Both the position numbers and the translations under genes were made by a program. A model generated the notes under the pieces. That model did not search any database. It had not been told where the DNA came from and was given only the letters and a program-made list of their open reading frames with translations. A DNA stretch of 64,000 nt. Source: Anaerovorax sp. IOR16. GTDB lineage: Bacteria; Bacillota; Clostridia; Peptostreptococcales; Anaerovoracaceae. Location: assembly GCF_017168145.1 (NCBI RefSeq), contig NZ_JADQTL010000009.1, positions 992,001 through 1,056,000 on the forward strand, written 5' to 3'. This document shows positions 26,795 to 37,147 of this stretch, piece by piece (positions within the stretch are counted from its first letter, which is position 1; each line of letters starts with the position of its first letter).

Positions 26795-26822
26795 TTGCGA
26801 AAAAAGAATTTTAGTGTATACT
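26795..26822 (+). promoter_or_regulatory. Sigma-A-type promoter for aroE
   Basis: TTGCGA (-35) and TATACT (-10) with a 16-base spacer, 78 bases upstream of the aroE start. A plain housekeeping promoter by sequence. Confidence 0.55.
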
Positions 26823-26899
26823 ATTTATATTAGAAGTAATATATACGTGATTCAGAGAAATAAGCTTGTATGAAAAAACATGCCAAGAAAGGAGCAATT

Positions 26900-27649
26900 A
26901 TGCTAAAATTTGGATTATTAGGCGAAAAACTCGAACACAGTCAGTCGCCCAAGCTTCACCAACAACTTATGAAAGATAAAGGCATTGATGGTACTTATGA
27001 ATTGATAGAAATCTCAAAAGATGCCTTTGAAGATACATTTTTATCCCTAAAAAACAGCGATTTCCGTGGTGTCAATGTAACTATTCCTTATAAAGAAACA
27101 GTTATCCCCTTTCTTGATGAAATTTCCCCACAAGCAAAATACATTGGAGCAGTTAATACCATCCTTTTTTCAAACGGCAAAGCAAAAGGTTTTAATACTG
27201 ATTACTTTGGTTTTCGTGCACTTTTTGAACATAACAACATTAAAGCAAAAGGCTGCAATGCCATCGTATTAGGAGCAGGCGGCGTAGCAAAAGCTGTACA
27301 AAAAGCACTTTGCGATATGGGTATCTTTGATTTAACCGTAGTCAGCCGAGGAAAAGAAAATTTTCATAACCAATATACCGTATCCTATGATTTTTATAAA
27401 GAAAAACGTCCAAAAACGGATATTTTAGTAAACTGCACACCAGTTGGCATGTATCCCAATATTAACGCTTCACCCCTCCCAAAAGCTTTGATGAGAGCAA
27501 AAATAGCTGTAGATGTGATTTACAATCCCGAAGAAACGTTGTTTTTAAAATATGCAAAAGAGTTGGGAATGAAAACTATAAATGGAAACCTCATGCTCTA
27601 CGAACAAGCAGCAAAGGCACAAGAAATCTGGGAAAATGAAACATTATAA
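26900..27649 (+). CDS. aroE: Shikimate dehydrogenase
   Basis: 249 residues. It reduces 3-dehydroshikimate to shikimate with NADPH in aromatic amino acid synthesis. Visible are GLLGEKLEHSQSPKLH (substrate-binding SxS-type region), GVNVTIPYKE with the catalytic Lys, AVNTILF, GFNTDYFGF with the catalytic Asp, and the dinucleotide loop VLGAGGVAKAV. Slightly shorter than the usual 270-290. I chose the ATG at 26900, after AAAGGAGC; the upstream ATG in the same frame has no ribosome site. It stands alone, without other shikimate genes. Confidence 0.92.
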   Translation: MLKFGLLGEKLEHSQSPKLHQQLMKDKGIDGTYELIEISKDAFEDTFLSLKNSDFRGVNVTIPYKETVIPFLDEISPQAKYIGAVNTILFSNGKAKGFNTDYFGFRALFEHNNIKAKGCNAIVLGAGGVAKAVQKALCDMGIFDLTVVSRGKENFHNQYTVSYDFYKEKRPKTDILVNCTPVGMYPNINASPLPKALMRAKIAVDVIYNPEETLFLKYAKELGMKTINGNLMLYEQAAKAQEIWENETL

Positions 27650-27672
27650 TAAAAAAATATTTTCTATTATCC

Positions 27673-27722
27673 AAAAAGAGACAGATGAAACGGTTTTTAT
27701 TCGCTCCCCTGTCTCTTTTTTA
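27673..27722. terminator. Bidirectional terminator
   Basis: Perfect 12-base arms AAAAAGAGACAG and complement around a 24-base loop, between the converging aroE and clpB genes. Confidence 0.8.
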
Positions 27723-27738
27723 TTTCCATAACTGAAAA

Positions 27739-30324
27739 TTATTTAAATACTAATTTGCCATCCTCTTCATCAATGATTACATGATCACCATCTTTGATTT
27801 CACCGCCAATCAGCTTCGCGGCTAACTCCGTTTCAACATGTTTTTGCAAATAACGTTTTACTGGTCTTGCGCCATAAACCGGAGAATAGCTTTCCAAAGC
27901 AATCAATCGTTTTGCAGGATCGGTTAATTGTAAATGAATGTTTCTCTCAAAGAGCTTTGCAAGCAGATGTTCCATTGCGATATCGATAATTTTCTTAATT
28001 TGCTCCTCAGTCAATGGTGAAAATACAATGATATCATCGATACGATTCATAAACTCAGGACGGAAATGACGTTTCATTTCTACTTCCACTTGCTTCTTTG
28101 CTTCTTCCGTAATGCTTCCATCAGCTTGAATGTTTTCAATCAAATCATTACTTCCGATGTTAGAAGTCATAATCACTATGGTATTTTTAAAATTTACCGT
28201 TCTTCCTTGATTGTCCGTCAAGCGTCCATCATCCAAAAGCTGTAAAAGAATATTAAATACATCCGGATGGGCTTTTTCAATTTCATCAAACAAGATGACA
28301 CTATATGGTCTTCTTCGGACAGCCTCCGTTAATTGCCCCCCTTCATCATAGCCGACATACCCCGGAGGTGCTCCAACCAGTCTGGATACGGCATGCTTTT
28401 CCATATATTCTGACATATCAATACGAATCATGTTTTTCTCGCTGTCAAACAATGCTTCCGATAATGCCTTTGCCAATTCTGTTTTCCCTACACCGGTAGG
28501 TCCTAAGAAAATAAAGGAACCAATCGGACGATTTTCATCTTTAAGTCCAGCTCGTGCACGTAATACAGCCTCTGAAACCGCCGTTACTGCTTCATCTTGT
28601 CCAATGACCCTCTCATGCAATACTTCATTCAGCTTCAAAAGTTTTTCCCGCTCTGCTTCCACAAGCTTGCTAACAGGAATACCTGTCCACTTCGATACAA
28701 CCTCTGCAATTTCTTCCTCCGAAACCTCTTCCTTTAATAAACGATTTTCGTCTTCTTGCAGTGCATTTGCTTTTTCTGCCTCCAGCTTCTTTTCCAATTC
28801 AGGCAAAATCCCATATTTTAATTGTGCCAAACGTTCTAAATCATAATTACGTTCTGCCACTTCTATTTCATGCTTTACTTCTTCTAATCTCTGCTTGGTT
28901 GCCTTTTGTTCCGTAATGACTTGTTTTTCCTTCTCCCATTGTGCGCGCATCCCTGCGTTGGTTTCATTTAACTGAGATAGCTCTTTTTCAATATTGGAAA
29001 GACGTGCTTTGGATGCAGCATCCTTTTCCTTTGCCAATGCCTGCTTTTCAATCTCTAACTGCATAATTTTTCTCGAAATTTCATCCAACTCTGCCGGAAC
29101 GCTGTCGATCTCTGTACGAATACGTGCCGCTGCCTCATCCATAAGGTCAATCGCCTTATCCGGTAAAAAACGATCACTGATATAACGATCCGAAAGTGTT
29201 GCACATGCAATCAATGCATTATCCGTAATGCGGACACCATGATGAATTTCAAATCGTTCTTTCAACCCTCTCAGAATAGAGATGGTGTCTTCGACCGTCG
29301 GCTGATCTACAAGCACCTTCTGAAAACGACGTTCCAGTGCTGCATCTTTTTCAATGTACTTACGATATTCATCCAATGTAGTAGCGCCAATACAGTGCAA
29401 TTCTCCCCGAGCAAGTTTTGGCTTTAGAAGATTGCCCGCGTCCATAGATCCTTCTGTTCTTCCTGCTCCTACAATGTTATGAATTTCATCGATGAAAAGA
29501 ATCACTCTTCCCTCAGACTTTTCAATTTCATTCAGCACTGCCTTCAAACGTTCTTCAAACTCACCTCTAAATTTTGCTCCGGCGATTAAAGCCCCCATAT
29601 CCAAGGCATAAATGGTTTTATCCTTTAATCCTTCCGGCACGTCTCCATTTAAAATACGCTGTGCCAAGCCTTCTACAACCGCAGTTTTACCTACACCCGG
29701 TTCTCCGATCAGAACCGGATTGTTTTTTGTTCTTCTTGAAAGAATTTGAATTGCATGACGTATTTCGCTGTCCCGTCCAATTACGGGATCCAGTTTTCCT
29801 TTTCTTGCTTCCTCAACCAAATCACGTCCATACTTTTCTAAAGCTTCATAATTATCCTCTGGATTTTGGCTGGTAACTCTCTGGTTTCCTCTTACTTTTG
29901 TTAATGCCTGTAAAAAGCCTTCCTTTGTTATATTATATTTTTTAAGAATTTGACCAGATGGAGTATTCTTCTCTTCAAGCAATGCAAGATAAAGATGTTC
30001 CACACTGATGTATTCATCTTTAAAATTATGAGCAATCTTTTCCGCACTCATAACCAATTGGTTCAATCGCCGAGTCGAATACATAGAATCACCGCCACCC
30101 TGAACCTTTGGCAGTTTGTCCAACTCCTCCTGTAGGTCTCCAACTACTTCTCCTAAGTTAATCCCCATATAACTGAGGAGCTTTGGAATCAAGCCATCCT
30201 GCTGCAACAAAAGTGCCACATGCAAATGTTCCCCATCCAATTGTTGATGGCCCTCCTGTATCCCAATATTTTGAGCATCCATAATTGCTCCTTGCGCTTT
30301 TTCAGTCCATTTTTCAAAATTCAT
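27739..30324 (-). CDS. clpB: ATP-dependent chaperone ClpB
   Basis: 861 residues, the normal ClpB length. N-terminal Clp-N repeats (residues 1-150), first AAA domain with [15 protein letters not shown] and [10 protein letters not shown], the coiled-coil middle domain (about 400-520, highly charged), second AAA domain with [15 protein letters not shown] and [20 protein letters not shown], and the C-terminal dimer region. It disaggregates proteins together with DnaK. I chose the ATG at 30324, after GGGGAGATG. No CIRCE or CtsR box was found; a terminator-like hairpin sits in the leader. Confidence 0.95.
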   Translation of the reverse strand: MNFEKWTEKAQGAIMDAQNIGIQEGHQQLDGEHLHVALLLQQDGLIPKLLSYMGINLGEVVGDLQEELDKLPKVQGGGDSMYSTRRLNQLVMSAEKIAHNFKDEYISVEHLYLALLEEKNTPSGQILKKYNITKEGFLQALTKVRGNQRVTSQNPEDNYEALEKYGRDLVEEARKGKLDPVIGRDSEIRHAIQILSRRTKNNPVLIGEPGVGKTAVVEGLAQRILNGDVPEGLKDKTIYALDMGALIAGAKFRGEFEERLKAVLNEIEKSEGRVILFIDEIHNIVGAGRTEGSMDAGNLLKPKLARGELHCIGATTLDEYRKYIEKDAALERRFQKVLVDQPTVEDTISILRGLKERFEIHHGVRITDNALIACATLSDRYISDRFLPDKAIDLMDEAAARIRTEIDSVPAELDEISRKIMQLEIEKQALAKEKDAASKARLSNIEKELSQLNETNAGMRAQWEKEKQVITEQKATKQRLEEVKHEIEVAERNYDLERLAQLKYGILPELEKKLEAEKANALQEDENRLLKEEVSEEEIAEVVSKWTGIPVSKLVEAEREKLLKLNEVLHERVIGQDEAVTAVSEAVLRARAGLKDENRPIGSFIFLGPTGVGKTELAKALSEALFDSEKNMIRIDMSEYMEKHAVSRLVGAPPGYVGYDEGGQLTEAVRRRPYSVILFDEIEKAHPDVFNILLQLLDDGRLTDNQGRTVNFKNTIVIMTSNIGSNDLIENIQADGSITEEAKKQVEVEMKRHFRPEFMNRIDDIIVFSPLTEEQIKKIIDIAMEHLLAKLFERNIHLQLTDPAKRLIALESYSPVYGARPVKRYLQKHVETELAAKLIGGEIKDGDHVIIDEEDGKLVFK

Positions 30325-30361
30325 GATTTCATCTCCCCTCATCTAAAAACTTTTTAATTGA

Positions 30362-30396
30362 AAAACGACAAGCTTCTAAAAGCAGCTTGACGTTTT
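30362..30396 (-). terminator. Terminator-like hairpin in the clpB leader
   Basis: Thirteen-base arms with one mismatch (AAAACGACAAGCT against its complement) and a run of five T on the minus strand directly after. It lies 38 bases upstream of the clpB start and 122 bases after the M50 protease gene. It may end the protease transcript, or act as an attenuator in clpB mRNA. Confidence 0.6.
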
Positions 30397-30517
30397 ACAT
30401 ACCATAATAATAAGAAGATTAAGTTTTGTTCGTTATACTATTTTTTTACCCCATAAGAAAAGGTTTAAACAAAAAATAAATAAAAAAATTTAAAAATAAT
30501 CTTTCTTTTCTTTCGCC

Positions 30518-31240
30518 CTAAATTAATTGAAAAATAAATAAAAGCAACCGATAAATAGATGTAACAATTGGACTTAAAATCATACCTGTAATATTAAATA
30601 AGATTAAAACCATCAAAATAAGAAAGCCCTTATCGTAAAGTGTGTAATAAATTTGTTTGTATCGGAAATGAAATAGCTCAGCCGCTACGTTAAATCCATC
30701 TAATGGTGGCACTGGAATTAGGTTAAATACCATAAGCACCAAATTAATCAAAACTACCTTTTGCAAAATGGAAATTACAATCTCACCTAAACCAGTATAC
30801 AAAAAATGAGGAGAGAATGTAAAAAGCATCTTCATAATTGCAGTAAATAAAATAGCTAAAATCAAGTTCATTGTTACTCCAGCCAAACCAACTAACAGCT
30901 CATCTCTTCTTGGATTTTTAAAATTTCGAGGATCAATTTCTACAGCACGCCCCCAACCAAATCCAATAAAAAACAGTGCAATAAAACCAAACAAATCAAT
31001 GTGCGCCAGCGGGTTAATGGTAACACGTCCTTGCAGTCTTGGTGTTGGATCTCCACACAGATCTGCTACTTTTGCATGAGCAAATTCATGAAAAGAAAGT
31101 CCAATAATAATACCCGGCAGAATCATGATTTTATCCATAATCCATTCCATAGGCGTTCCGTAATAGTGATCCAAAAGCGCCTCTGCCAATAACAATATAA
31201 TAAATAATATCCCAATTGGATTTTGTAAAAATCGTTTCAA
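30518..31240 (-). CDS. Site-2-type membrane metalloprotease (M50)
   Basis: 240 residues with five to six membrane helices. HEFAHAKVAD (residues 51-55 HExxH) gives the zinc ligands, and PLDGFNVAAEL near residue 175 corresponds to the conserved NPDG-type motif with the third ligand. This is the short Rip3-like/group III clade without PDZ or CBS domains, not SpoIVFB. It would cut membrane-embedded substrates. The start is a TTG after AAGGAATTAAG. Confidence 0.88.
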   Translation of the reverse strand: MKRFLQNPIGILFIILLLAEALLDHYYGTPMEWIMDKIMILPGIIIGLSFHEFAHAKVADLCGDPTPRLQGRVTINPLAHIDLFGFIALFFIGFGWGRAVEIDPRNFKNPRRDELLVGLAGVTMNLILAILFTAIMKMLFTFSPHFLYTGLGEIVISILQKVVLINLVLMVFNLIPVPPLDGFNVAAELFHFRYKQIYYTLYDKGFLILMVLILFNITGMILSPIVTSIYRLLLFIFQLI

Positions 31241-31404
31241 TCTCTTAATTCCTTCCTATCCTTTATTTTATTTGCTTCTCTAAATTTTATTTTATATTCT
31301 ATCACATATTCCCTATCATTGAAATATTATGATAGCAAGTGTAACAAACAAGTTTCCTATAACAATTGAGTTTTTTCTCAAAGAAATAGAGGTGAAATGA
31401 CATT

Positions 31405-32229
31405 ATGGCATATAAAAATCAATGCCCAATTTTTCCGAAAAGTCCCATGATTCCTCCAAATTACACGTGCAAAGAGGTATACACTGTAAAATCAAGTGAT
31501 ACACTCTATGGAATCTCACAAACATTTGGTGTTCCCGTTCCAGTACTTATGCAAGTGAACCGTATTTTAAACCCTTATGCTTTAAAAATTGGCATGAAAC
31601 TTTGCATTCCGGGTGCTAAAGACGCAGTTCCACCTACATGCAGTGGTACCTACCACGTAATCGTTGAAGGTGATACGCTTTACATGATTGCAAAAAAATA
31701 CAAACTACCTCTTTCTGCAATTATTAGAGCAAATCCAAACATGGATCCATATGATTTGCAAGTAGGTATGAAACTCTGCATTCCTACCATGCCGGTAGAA
31801 GAAACACCGCAAAATGGAATGGACGGTGGAATGGAAGGCGAAATGGAAGAAGAAGCTGGAAATGAAATGGAAGAAGAAAACGGCTCTGTCGCTCCAAGTT
31901 GCCCAATTGGAAATGTTTATCAAACACAAAGAGGTGATACATTATCCCGCATCTTAGAACGTTTTGGGATGACATACGAAACTTTGCAAAATGCAAACCC
32001 AAATATTGATTTCTCAAAATCTTTAGACGGCTTAGAGCTATGTATTCCCGGAATGATGGAAAAAGAGAACTGTCCTCTGTCGGATGCCTACTTTGTAAAA
32101 TCGGGAGACTCTTTAGACTCCATAAGTCAAAAACTTTTGATTGTATCTGACAGCTTACTTATTTCAAATCCAAAATTAACGGTGACTGATTTTTCCGTGC
32201 CGGGCACAAAAATTTGTATTCCAAAATAA
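31405..32229 (+). CDS. Protein with four LysM domains
   Basis: 274 residues without signal peptide. Four LysM units: EVYTVKSSDTLYGISQTFGV (about 27), TYHVIVEGDTLYMIAKKYKL (about 83), VYQTQRGDTLSRILERFGMT (about 172) and AYFVKSGDSLDSISQKLLIV (about 230). The repeats end with a conserved K/L-LCIPG/T segment carrying Cys. Between units 2 and 3 is a Met/Glu/Gly-rich acidic linker (about 135-165). LysM binds peptidoglycan or chitin-like sugars. The lack of an export signal fits a mother-cell spore-coat protein of SafA type, but that is inference. Confidence 0.82.
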   Translation: MAYKNQCPIFPKSPMIPPNYTCKEVYTVKSSDTLYGISQTFGVPVPVLMQVNRILNPYALKIGMKLCIPGAKDAVPPTCSGTYHVIVEGDTLYMIAKKYKLPLSAIIRANPNMDPYDLQVGMKLCIPTMPVEETPQNGMDGGMEGEMEEEAGNEMEEENGSVAPSCPIGNVYQTQRGDTLSRILERFGMTYETLQNANPNIDFSKSLDGLELCIPGMMEKENCPLSDAYFVKSGDSLDSISQKLLIVSDSLLISNPKLTVTDFSVPGTKICIPK

Positions 32230-32246
32230 TAGCCAAAAAGAAGAAC

Positions 32247-32293
32247 ACTACCTTGTTTGGTAATCAAAATACTGCCAAACAAGGTAGTTCATT
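32247..32293. terminator. Bidirectional terminator
   Basis: Perfect 14-base arms ACTACCTTGTTTGG and complement around a 14-base loop. It separates the converging LysM and glyA genes. Confidence 0.85.
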
Positions 32294-32333
32294 CTTTTCT
32301 ATCCTCTATTGTTTTTCATATTAACTTTCTTAA

Positions 32334-33575
32334 TTATTTATAAAGTGGAAATGCTTCACAAAGTTCCTTTACAATCGCTTGTGCTTGTCCTTTCGATGTT
32401 TCACAAGTCGGATGATCTAAAATCAAAGCAATCGCCTCAACTACTTTTTTAAATTCTGCTTCTTTAAAACCTCTAGTTGTCATTGCCGGAGTACCCAAAC
32501 GAATACCACTCGTCACAAAAGGTCCGTTCGGATCATTTGGAATGGTATTTTTATTTGTAGTAATTCCTGCTTCATCTAAAAGCTTTTCCGCTTCTTTACC
32601 GGTAATACCTTTATTTGTAAGTTTTACTAATACAAGATGATTGTCGGTTCCTTCGGAAACAAGTTCAAAGCCACGAGATATCAGCTCGTCCGCCATTACT
32701 TTTGCATTTGCCATAACTTGTTTTTGATATTCCACAAATTCCGGTGTTGCAGCCTCTTTAAGACAAATCGCTTTTCCTGCAATAATATGCATCAAAGGTC
32801 CACCTTGAATTCCTGGAAAAATAGCTTTATCTATTTGCTTTGCATACTTCTCCTTACAAAGAATCATCCCACCTCTAGGTCCTCGTAAAGTCTTATGTGT
32901 CGTTGTTGTAACAACATCTGCATATTTCATAGGATTATCAAGAAGACCTGCTGCAACAAGTCCTGCAAAATGAGCCATGTCTACCATTAAAATAGCGCCC
33001 ACTTCATCTGCAATTTCTCTGAATTTTTCTGTCTCTAATTTTCTAGGATAAGCACTGTAACCAGCAACAATCATCTTAGGTTTATGCTCGTGGGCTAATC
33101 TTCGTACTTCTTCAAAATCAATACGTTCTGTTTTCTCATTTAATTTATAAGAAACAAAATTTAAATATTTTCCTGAAAGATTTACAGGAGAACCATGTGT
33201 TAAATGTCCTCCGTTCGATAAGTCCATACCCAAAACGGTATCCCCATGCTCTAAAAGAGCCACGTATACACCAATGTTTGCATTGGAACCGGAATGTGGT
33301 TGAACATTTGCGTGATCTGCACCAAATAATTTTTTTGCCCTCTCAATTGCTATGTTTTCTACAAGATCTACACATTCACAGCCACCATAATAGCGCTTTG
33401 ACGGATAACCTTCTGCATATTTATTGGTAAGCGCGCTTCCACAAGCTTCCATTACCGCTAAGCTTGTAAAATTTTCCGACGCAATCAATTCAATTTTATT
33501 TTCTTGTCGATTCATTTCTTGTCGAATAAAAGAGCCTACCTCTGGATCAATTTGGTCTATACTATTAAAATACAT
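32334..33575 (-). CDS. glyA: Serine hydroxymethyltransferase
   Basis: 413 residues, the standard size. It converts serine and tetrahydrofolate to glycine and methylene-THF. Motifs: [51 protein letters not shown], and the PLP lysine in [19 protein letters not shown] chose the ATG at 33575, behind GGAGGAGAAAG. It stands alone between two terminators, with a promoter region shared divergently with the thioredoxin gene. Confidence 0.96.
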   Translation of the reverse strand: MYFNSIDQIDPEVGSFIRQEMNRQENKIELIASENFTSLAVMEACGSALTNKYAEGYPSKRYYGGCECVDLVENIAIERAKKLFGADHANVQPHSGSNANIGVYVALLEHGDTVLGMDLSNGGHLTHGSPVNLSGKYLNFVSYKLNEKTERIDFEEVRRLAHEHKPKMIVAGYSAYPRKLETEKFREIADEVGAILMVDMAHFAGLVAAGLLDNPMKYADVVTTTTHKTLRGPRGGMILCKEKYAKQIDKAIFPGIQGGPLMHIIAGKAICLKEAATPEFVEYQKQVMANAKVMADELISRGFELVSEGTDNHLVLVKLTNKGITGKEAEKLLDEAGITTNKNTIPNDPNGPFVTSGIRLGTPAMTTRGFKEAEFKKVVEAIALILDHPTCETSKGQAQAIVKELCEAFPLYK

Positions 33576-33797
33576 TCTTTCTCCTCCACTTCTAAGCATT
33601 TTCGCTACCGTTTTGTATTTTTTCCTTATATTATATTCGACTTAACTTTTCGATTCAACATAAACTTTTATTTTTCGGGTAAAATAAAACTGTTTGAAGA
33701 ATCAAAGACTATGGTATAATAATAAATACACAGCGATAAAATTAGAAGTAAAATGCAATGTATGAAATGATTACCATGTATACTAGGAGGAAAAATT

Positions 33798-34124
33798 ATG
33801 TCAGATCAAATCATCTACTTAACAGAAGAAACTTATGAATCGGAAGCGATGCAATCCGATTTACCAGTTCTAATTGATTTTTATGCAGATTGGTGTGGAC
33901 CTTGTAAAATGGTTGCTCCCATTATGGATGAATTAGCTGCAAAATATGCAGGTAAAGCAAAGATATGTAAGATTAATATTGATGAACAAAGAAAACTTGC
34001 TTTATCTAATAAGGTAATGAGTATTCCTACCTTATTCTTTGTTAAAAATGGAACCATTGTAGAGCGTGTTACAGGAGCATTACCACAAGCAGCATTAGAA
34101 GAAAAATTAGATGCTATACTGTAA
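33798..34124 (+). CDS. trxA: Thioredoxin
   Basis: 108 residues with the active site DWCGPCK (Cys33, Cys36) and the cis-proline region MSIPTLFFVKNG. A general cytoplasmic disulfide reductase. Start after AGGAGG. A TATAAT -10 element lies at 33715-33720. The cardiolipin synthase gene begins 18 bases after its stop with its own AGGAGG site and is probably co-transcribed. Confidence 0.95.
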   Translation: MSDQIIYLTEETYESEAMQSDLPVLIDFYADWCGPCKMVAPIMDELAAKYAGKAKICKINIDEQRKLALSNKVMSIPTLFFVKNGTIVERVTGALPQAALEEKLDAIL

Positions 34125-34142
34125 GATCCACAGGAGGTCTTC

Positions 34143-35603
34143 ATGTTCCCGATTGGCTTTTTAAATATGTCAGCTATTATAACCGGTCTTTACGTCATTA
34201 ATTTCTTTATTGCATTTACCATTATTTTTCTTGAACGTAAAGACCCATCCGCTACCCTCGCTTGGCTTATGATACTATTCTTACTGCCTGGTGTGGGTAT
34301 CGTTTTTTATTTTTTGTTTTCTCAAAATATATCACGCCAGAAAATCTTCCGTCTGTCTAAATTTGAAGAAGCATCCATTAGTAATGCTCTTTATGAGCAA
34401 ATGAATGATATTAGAAATGGTCATTTTGAATTTGCAAAGTTGGAAGCAAAAAAATGGCAAGATATGATTCGTCTAAATCAAACCTACAGCGAAGCCTATT
34501 TTACACAAGATAATCATATAACCATTCTCACTGATGGCAATCATAAATTTAATTCTTTGCTGCAGGATATTAAAAAGGCGACCATTTCCATTAATATTAT
34601 GTATTACATAGTAAAAAATGATACTTTGGGTCGTGCCTTTATTGATCTTCTAACAAAAAAAGCACAAGAAGGTGTTGAAGTAAGATTTTTAGTTGATGGT
34701 CTAGGTGGAAGACAATTAAATCGAAAAGCCTTAGAGCATTTCAAAGCAGCTGGAGGGCAATTTGCATTTTTCTTTCCACCAAAGCTTAAATATGTCAATA
34801 TGAAGCTTAATTACAGAAATCATCGAAAACTTGTCATCATTGACAATGAGATTGGGTATTTAGGTGGCTTTAATGTAGCAAATGAATACATTGGCAAAAA
34901 TAAAAAATTTGGTTATTGGCGTGACACTCACCTTCGCGTAACCGGAGGCAGTATTGAAGATATGAATGCTCGATTTATTTTAGATTGGCGTTTTGCGTCA
35001 AAAGAGCAATTAATCATTTCTCATTCATATTATCCAAAAGTAACTCATAGTGGCACAACCGGAATGCAAATTGTTTCCTGTGGTCCAGATTCTCCAAAAT
35101 CAGAAGTAGAACTTGGATATTTAAAGATGATTTGTAATGCAAAGAAAAACATTTATATTCAAACACCTTATTTTATTCCAGATTCCAGTATCTTGGAAGC
35201 TTTAAAAATGGCAACTCTTTCCGGCGTTGATGTTCGTATTATGATTCCATGCAAACCGGATCATATGTTTGTCTATTGGGCTACTTATTCGTATGTAGGT
35301 ATTCTTTTAAGTGCAGGCGCTCGTATCTTTATCTACGACAACGGTTTTTTACATGCAAAAACAATATGTGTAGATGGAGAAGTCGCGTCTATCGGTTCTG
35401 CTAACTTTGATATACGAAGTTTCCGACTTAATTTTGAAGCAAATGCATTTATATATGATAGTGAGCTCGCTTATAAATTGGAATCCATTTTTGAAGCAGA
35501 TATGGAAAAGAGTCACGAATTAACAAAACAGCTTTATCGTAACCGTTCCCACTTGATTCAATTTAAAGAATCCATCGCAAGACTCTTATCGGACTTGTTG
35601 TAA
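34143..35603 (+). CDS. cls: Cardiolipin synthase
   Basis: 486 residues. Two N-terminal membrane helices (residues about 8-30 and 38-58) precede two phospholipase-D domains. HKD motif 1 is HRKLVIIDNE (about 225-234), followed by GYLGGFNVANEY; motif 2 is HAKTICVDGE (about 403-412), followed by ASIGSANFDIRSF. Both are complete. It condenses two phosphatidylglycerols to cardiolipin in the membrane. Length and order match bacterial Cls. Confidence 0.95.
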   Translation: MFPIGFLNMSAIITGLYVINFFIAFTIIFLERKDPSATLAWLMILFLLPGVGIVFYFLFSQNISRQKIFRLSKFEEASISNALYEQMNDIRNGHFEFAKLEAKKWQDMIRLNQTYSEAYFTQDNHITILTDGNHKFNSLLQDIKKATISINIMYYIVKNDTLGRAFIDLLTKKAQEGVEVRFLVDGLGGRQLNRKALEHFKAAGGQFAFFFPPKLKYVNMKLNYRNHRKLVIIDNEIGYLGGFNVANEYIGKNKKFGYWRDTHLRVTGGSIEDMNARFILDWRFASKEQLIISHSYYPKVTHSGTTGMQIVSCGPDSPKSEVELGYLKMICNAKKNIYIQTPYFIPDSSILEALKMATLSGVDVRIMIPCKPDHMFVYWATYSYVGILLSAGARIFIYDNGFLHAKTICVDGEVASIGSANFDIRSFRLNFEANAFIYDSELAYKLESIFEADMEKSHELTKQLYRNRSHLIQFKESIARLLSDLL

Positions 35604-35641
35604 TAAAATCAGAAAATTACTACACAATGACGAAAAAAAGA

Positions 35642-35670
35642 TTGACAACAAAAAAAACTAATGCTAATAT
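35642..35670 (+). promoter_or_regulatory. Sigma-A promoter of the T-box operon
   Basis: TTGACA (-35) and TAATAT (-10) with a 17-base spacer, ending just before the T-box leader RNA. Very close to consensus. Confidence 0.85.
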
Positions 35671-35676
35671 AGCTAT

Positions 35677-35945
35677 AAACCTACGACGAGGGAGTAAAAC
35701 TGTAAAACGATCTTACAGCGAATCCGGGGTGGTGCAAGCCGGACAGATAACGCTACAGTATAATGGTCCTCCGAGGGCAAGGCGAACAGGATTTCTCAAA
35801 ATTCTTAGTAGTTGCGACGCGAAGCTAGCGTTATTGGCTAAGGGTGTGATGGCACTCTGCAAAGAGAATGTATGAAAGATACATTAAACAAGGTGGTACC
35901 GCAGGTTGACACTTGTCCTTGAAATTGGGATAAGTGTTTTTTTAT
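35677..35945 (+). ncRNA. T-box leader, probably tryptophan-specific
   Basis: A roughly 270-base leader with the T-box sequence AAGGTGGTACCGCAGG (35890-35906) and an AGTA motif early in stem I. The competing terminator (ACACTTGTCC stem and a T run) ends near 35945. The likely specifier loop reads TATAATGGTCC, placing UGG (Trp) at 35764-35766. Uncharged tRNA would allow read-through into the transporter operon. An open frame through this region is not a gene. Confidence 0.92.
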
Positions 35946-36017
35946 TTCACTGATGCCCCTCTCGCAGAGAAAGAAACCCCTTTTCAAACAATTATCGGAA
36001 AAGAAAAGGAGAAAAAA

Positions 36018-37037
36018 ATGAAAAAATTAAACAAAAAAGTAACAATGGTATTGGTTATCACTTTAATGATTCTTTCCGCTTTTACAGGCTGCGGAACCAA
36101 TCAATCCAATGACACTGCAGACAATCTGCCTACAATTGGTATTGTTCAAATTATTGAGCATACTTCTCTCAATATGATTCGTGAATCAATTGTTGCGCAA
36201 TTAGAAGCAGATGGATTTACTGATGGTGAAACGGTGCACATTGATTATCAAAATGCGCAAGGTGATCAAAATAACTTAAAAACAATCTGCCAACAATTTA
36301 CCTCTAAAAATTATGATTTGATTGTAGCAATTGCAACTCCATCTGCACAGGTCGCGTTGGGAGAAACAACAGAAATTCCAATTGTATTTTCCGCCGTTAC
36401 CGATCCAATTGCAGCGGGTCTTGTTACAACGATGCAACAGCCAGGTGGCAATATTACCGGAACTTCAGATGCTGTCTCTCCGGAACAAATTATGGAATTG
36501 GCAAAACAAATTACACCTGATTTCAAAAATATCGGTGTTTTATACAACTCCGGTGAAACAAATTCCATTTCAGTTATTAACAATTTGAAAGAATATGCAG
36601 ACAAAAACAATATTAATGTTTTAGAAGCTCCGGTTATGAACGGCAGTGAAGTGCAACAAGCAGCAGCATCGTTGGTTGATAAAGCTGACGTTGTATTTGC
36701 CCCAATTGATAATACGATAGCTTCTGCTATGCCAATTATTACACAAACTCTAAATGAAGCAAAAATTCCATTCTACGTAAGTGCAGACTCTATGGTTATG
36801 GACGGCGGTCTAGCAACCTACGGTATTAATTATGAAATATTAGGTGCAAAAACCGGCGAAATGGTAACCGCGATCTTAAATGGAAGTGCTCCTGGGTCCA
36901 TTGATGTTGAAACCATGTCCGATATGAATATTTACATCAATACCGATACTGCAAAGAAAATCGGAGTTACCATCCCTGAATCTATTATGAAAAAGGCTAC
37001 CATCTTTACCGATGCAGATTCCTCTCAAAATCAATAA
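36018..37037 (+). CDS. trpX: ABC substrate-binding lipoprotein (TrpX-like)
   Basis: 339 residues. Lipobox SAFTGC near residue 26 anchors it outside the membrane. The mature part matches the ABC_sub_bind family: PTIGIVQIIEHTSLNMIRES, GDQNNLKTICQQFTSKNYDL, IPIVFSAVTDPIAAGLV and MDGGLATYGINYEILG. I chose the ATG at 36018 after AAGGAG; the longer frame begins inside the T-box terminator. With the T-box leader reading UGG, tryptophan is the likely ligand. Confidence 0.88.
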   Translation: MKKLNKKVTMVLVITLMILSAFTGCGTNQSNDTADNLPTIGIVQIIEHTSLNMIRESIVAQLEADGFTDGETVHIDYQNAQGDQNNLKTICQQFTSKNYDLIVAIATPSAQVALGETTEIPIVFSAVTDPIAAGLVTTMQQPGGNITGTSDAVSPEQIMELAKQITPDFKNIGVLYNSGETNSISVINNLKEYADKNNINVLEAPVMNGSEVQQAAASLVDKADVVFAPIDNTIASAMPIITQTLNEAKIPFYVSADSMVMDGGLATYGINYEILGAKTGEMVTAILNGSAPGSIDVETMSDMNIYINTDTAKKIGVTIPESIMKKATIFTDADSSQNQ

Positions 37038-37147
37038 TCTATTACTAAAAAAATTACAATAAGTAAGTGAAATCAAGTAGATTAAAAATCATTTTAAAAT
37101 AGATTAGAAATTTAACAAAAACAGAAATAGAAAGCTAGGTATTTTAT

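Noticed and set aside
28305-30135. Several open frames antisense to clpB
   Set aside because: Shadows of a highly conserved gene; no ribosome sites or codon pattern of their own.
30518-31240. M50 protease as SpoIVFB
   Set aside because: The size and the PLDG motif fit the short Rip3-like clade; no spoIVFA neighbour and no CBS domain.
35627-35875. An 82-codon open frame after the cardiolipin synthase gene
   Set aside because: It lies wholly in the T-box leader RNA; the conserved T-box and stem I elements explain the sequence.
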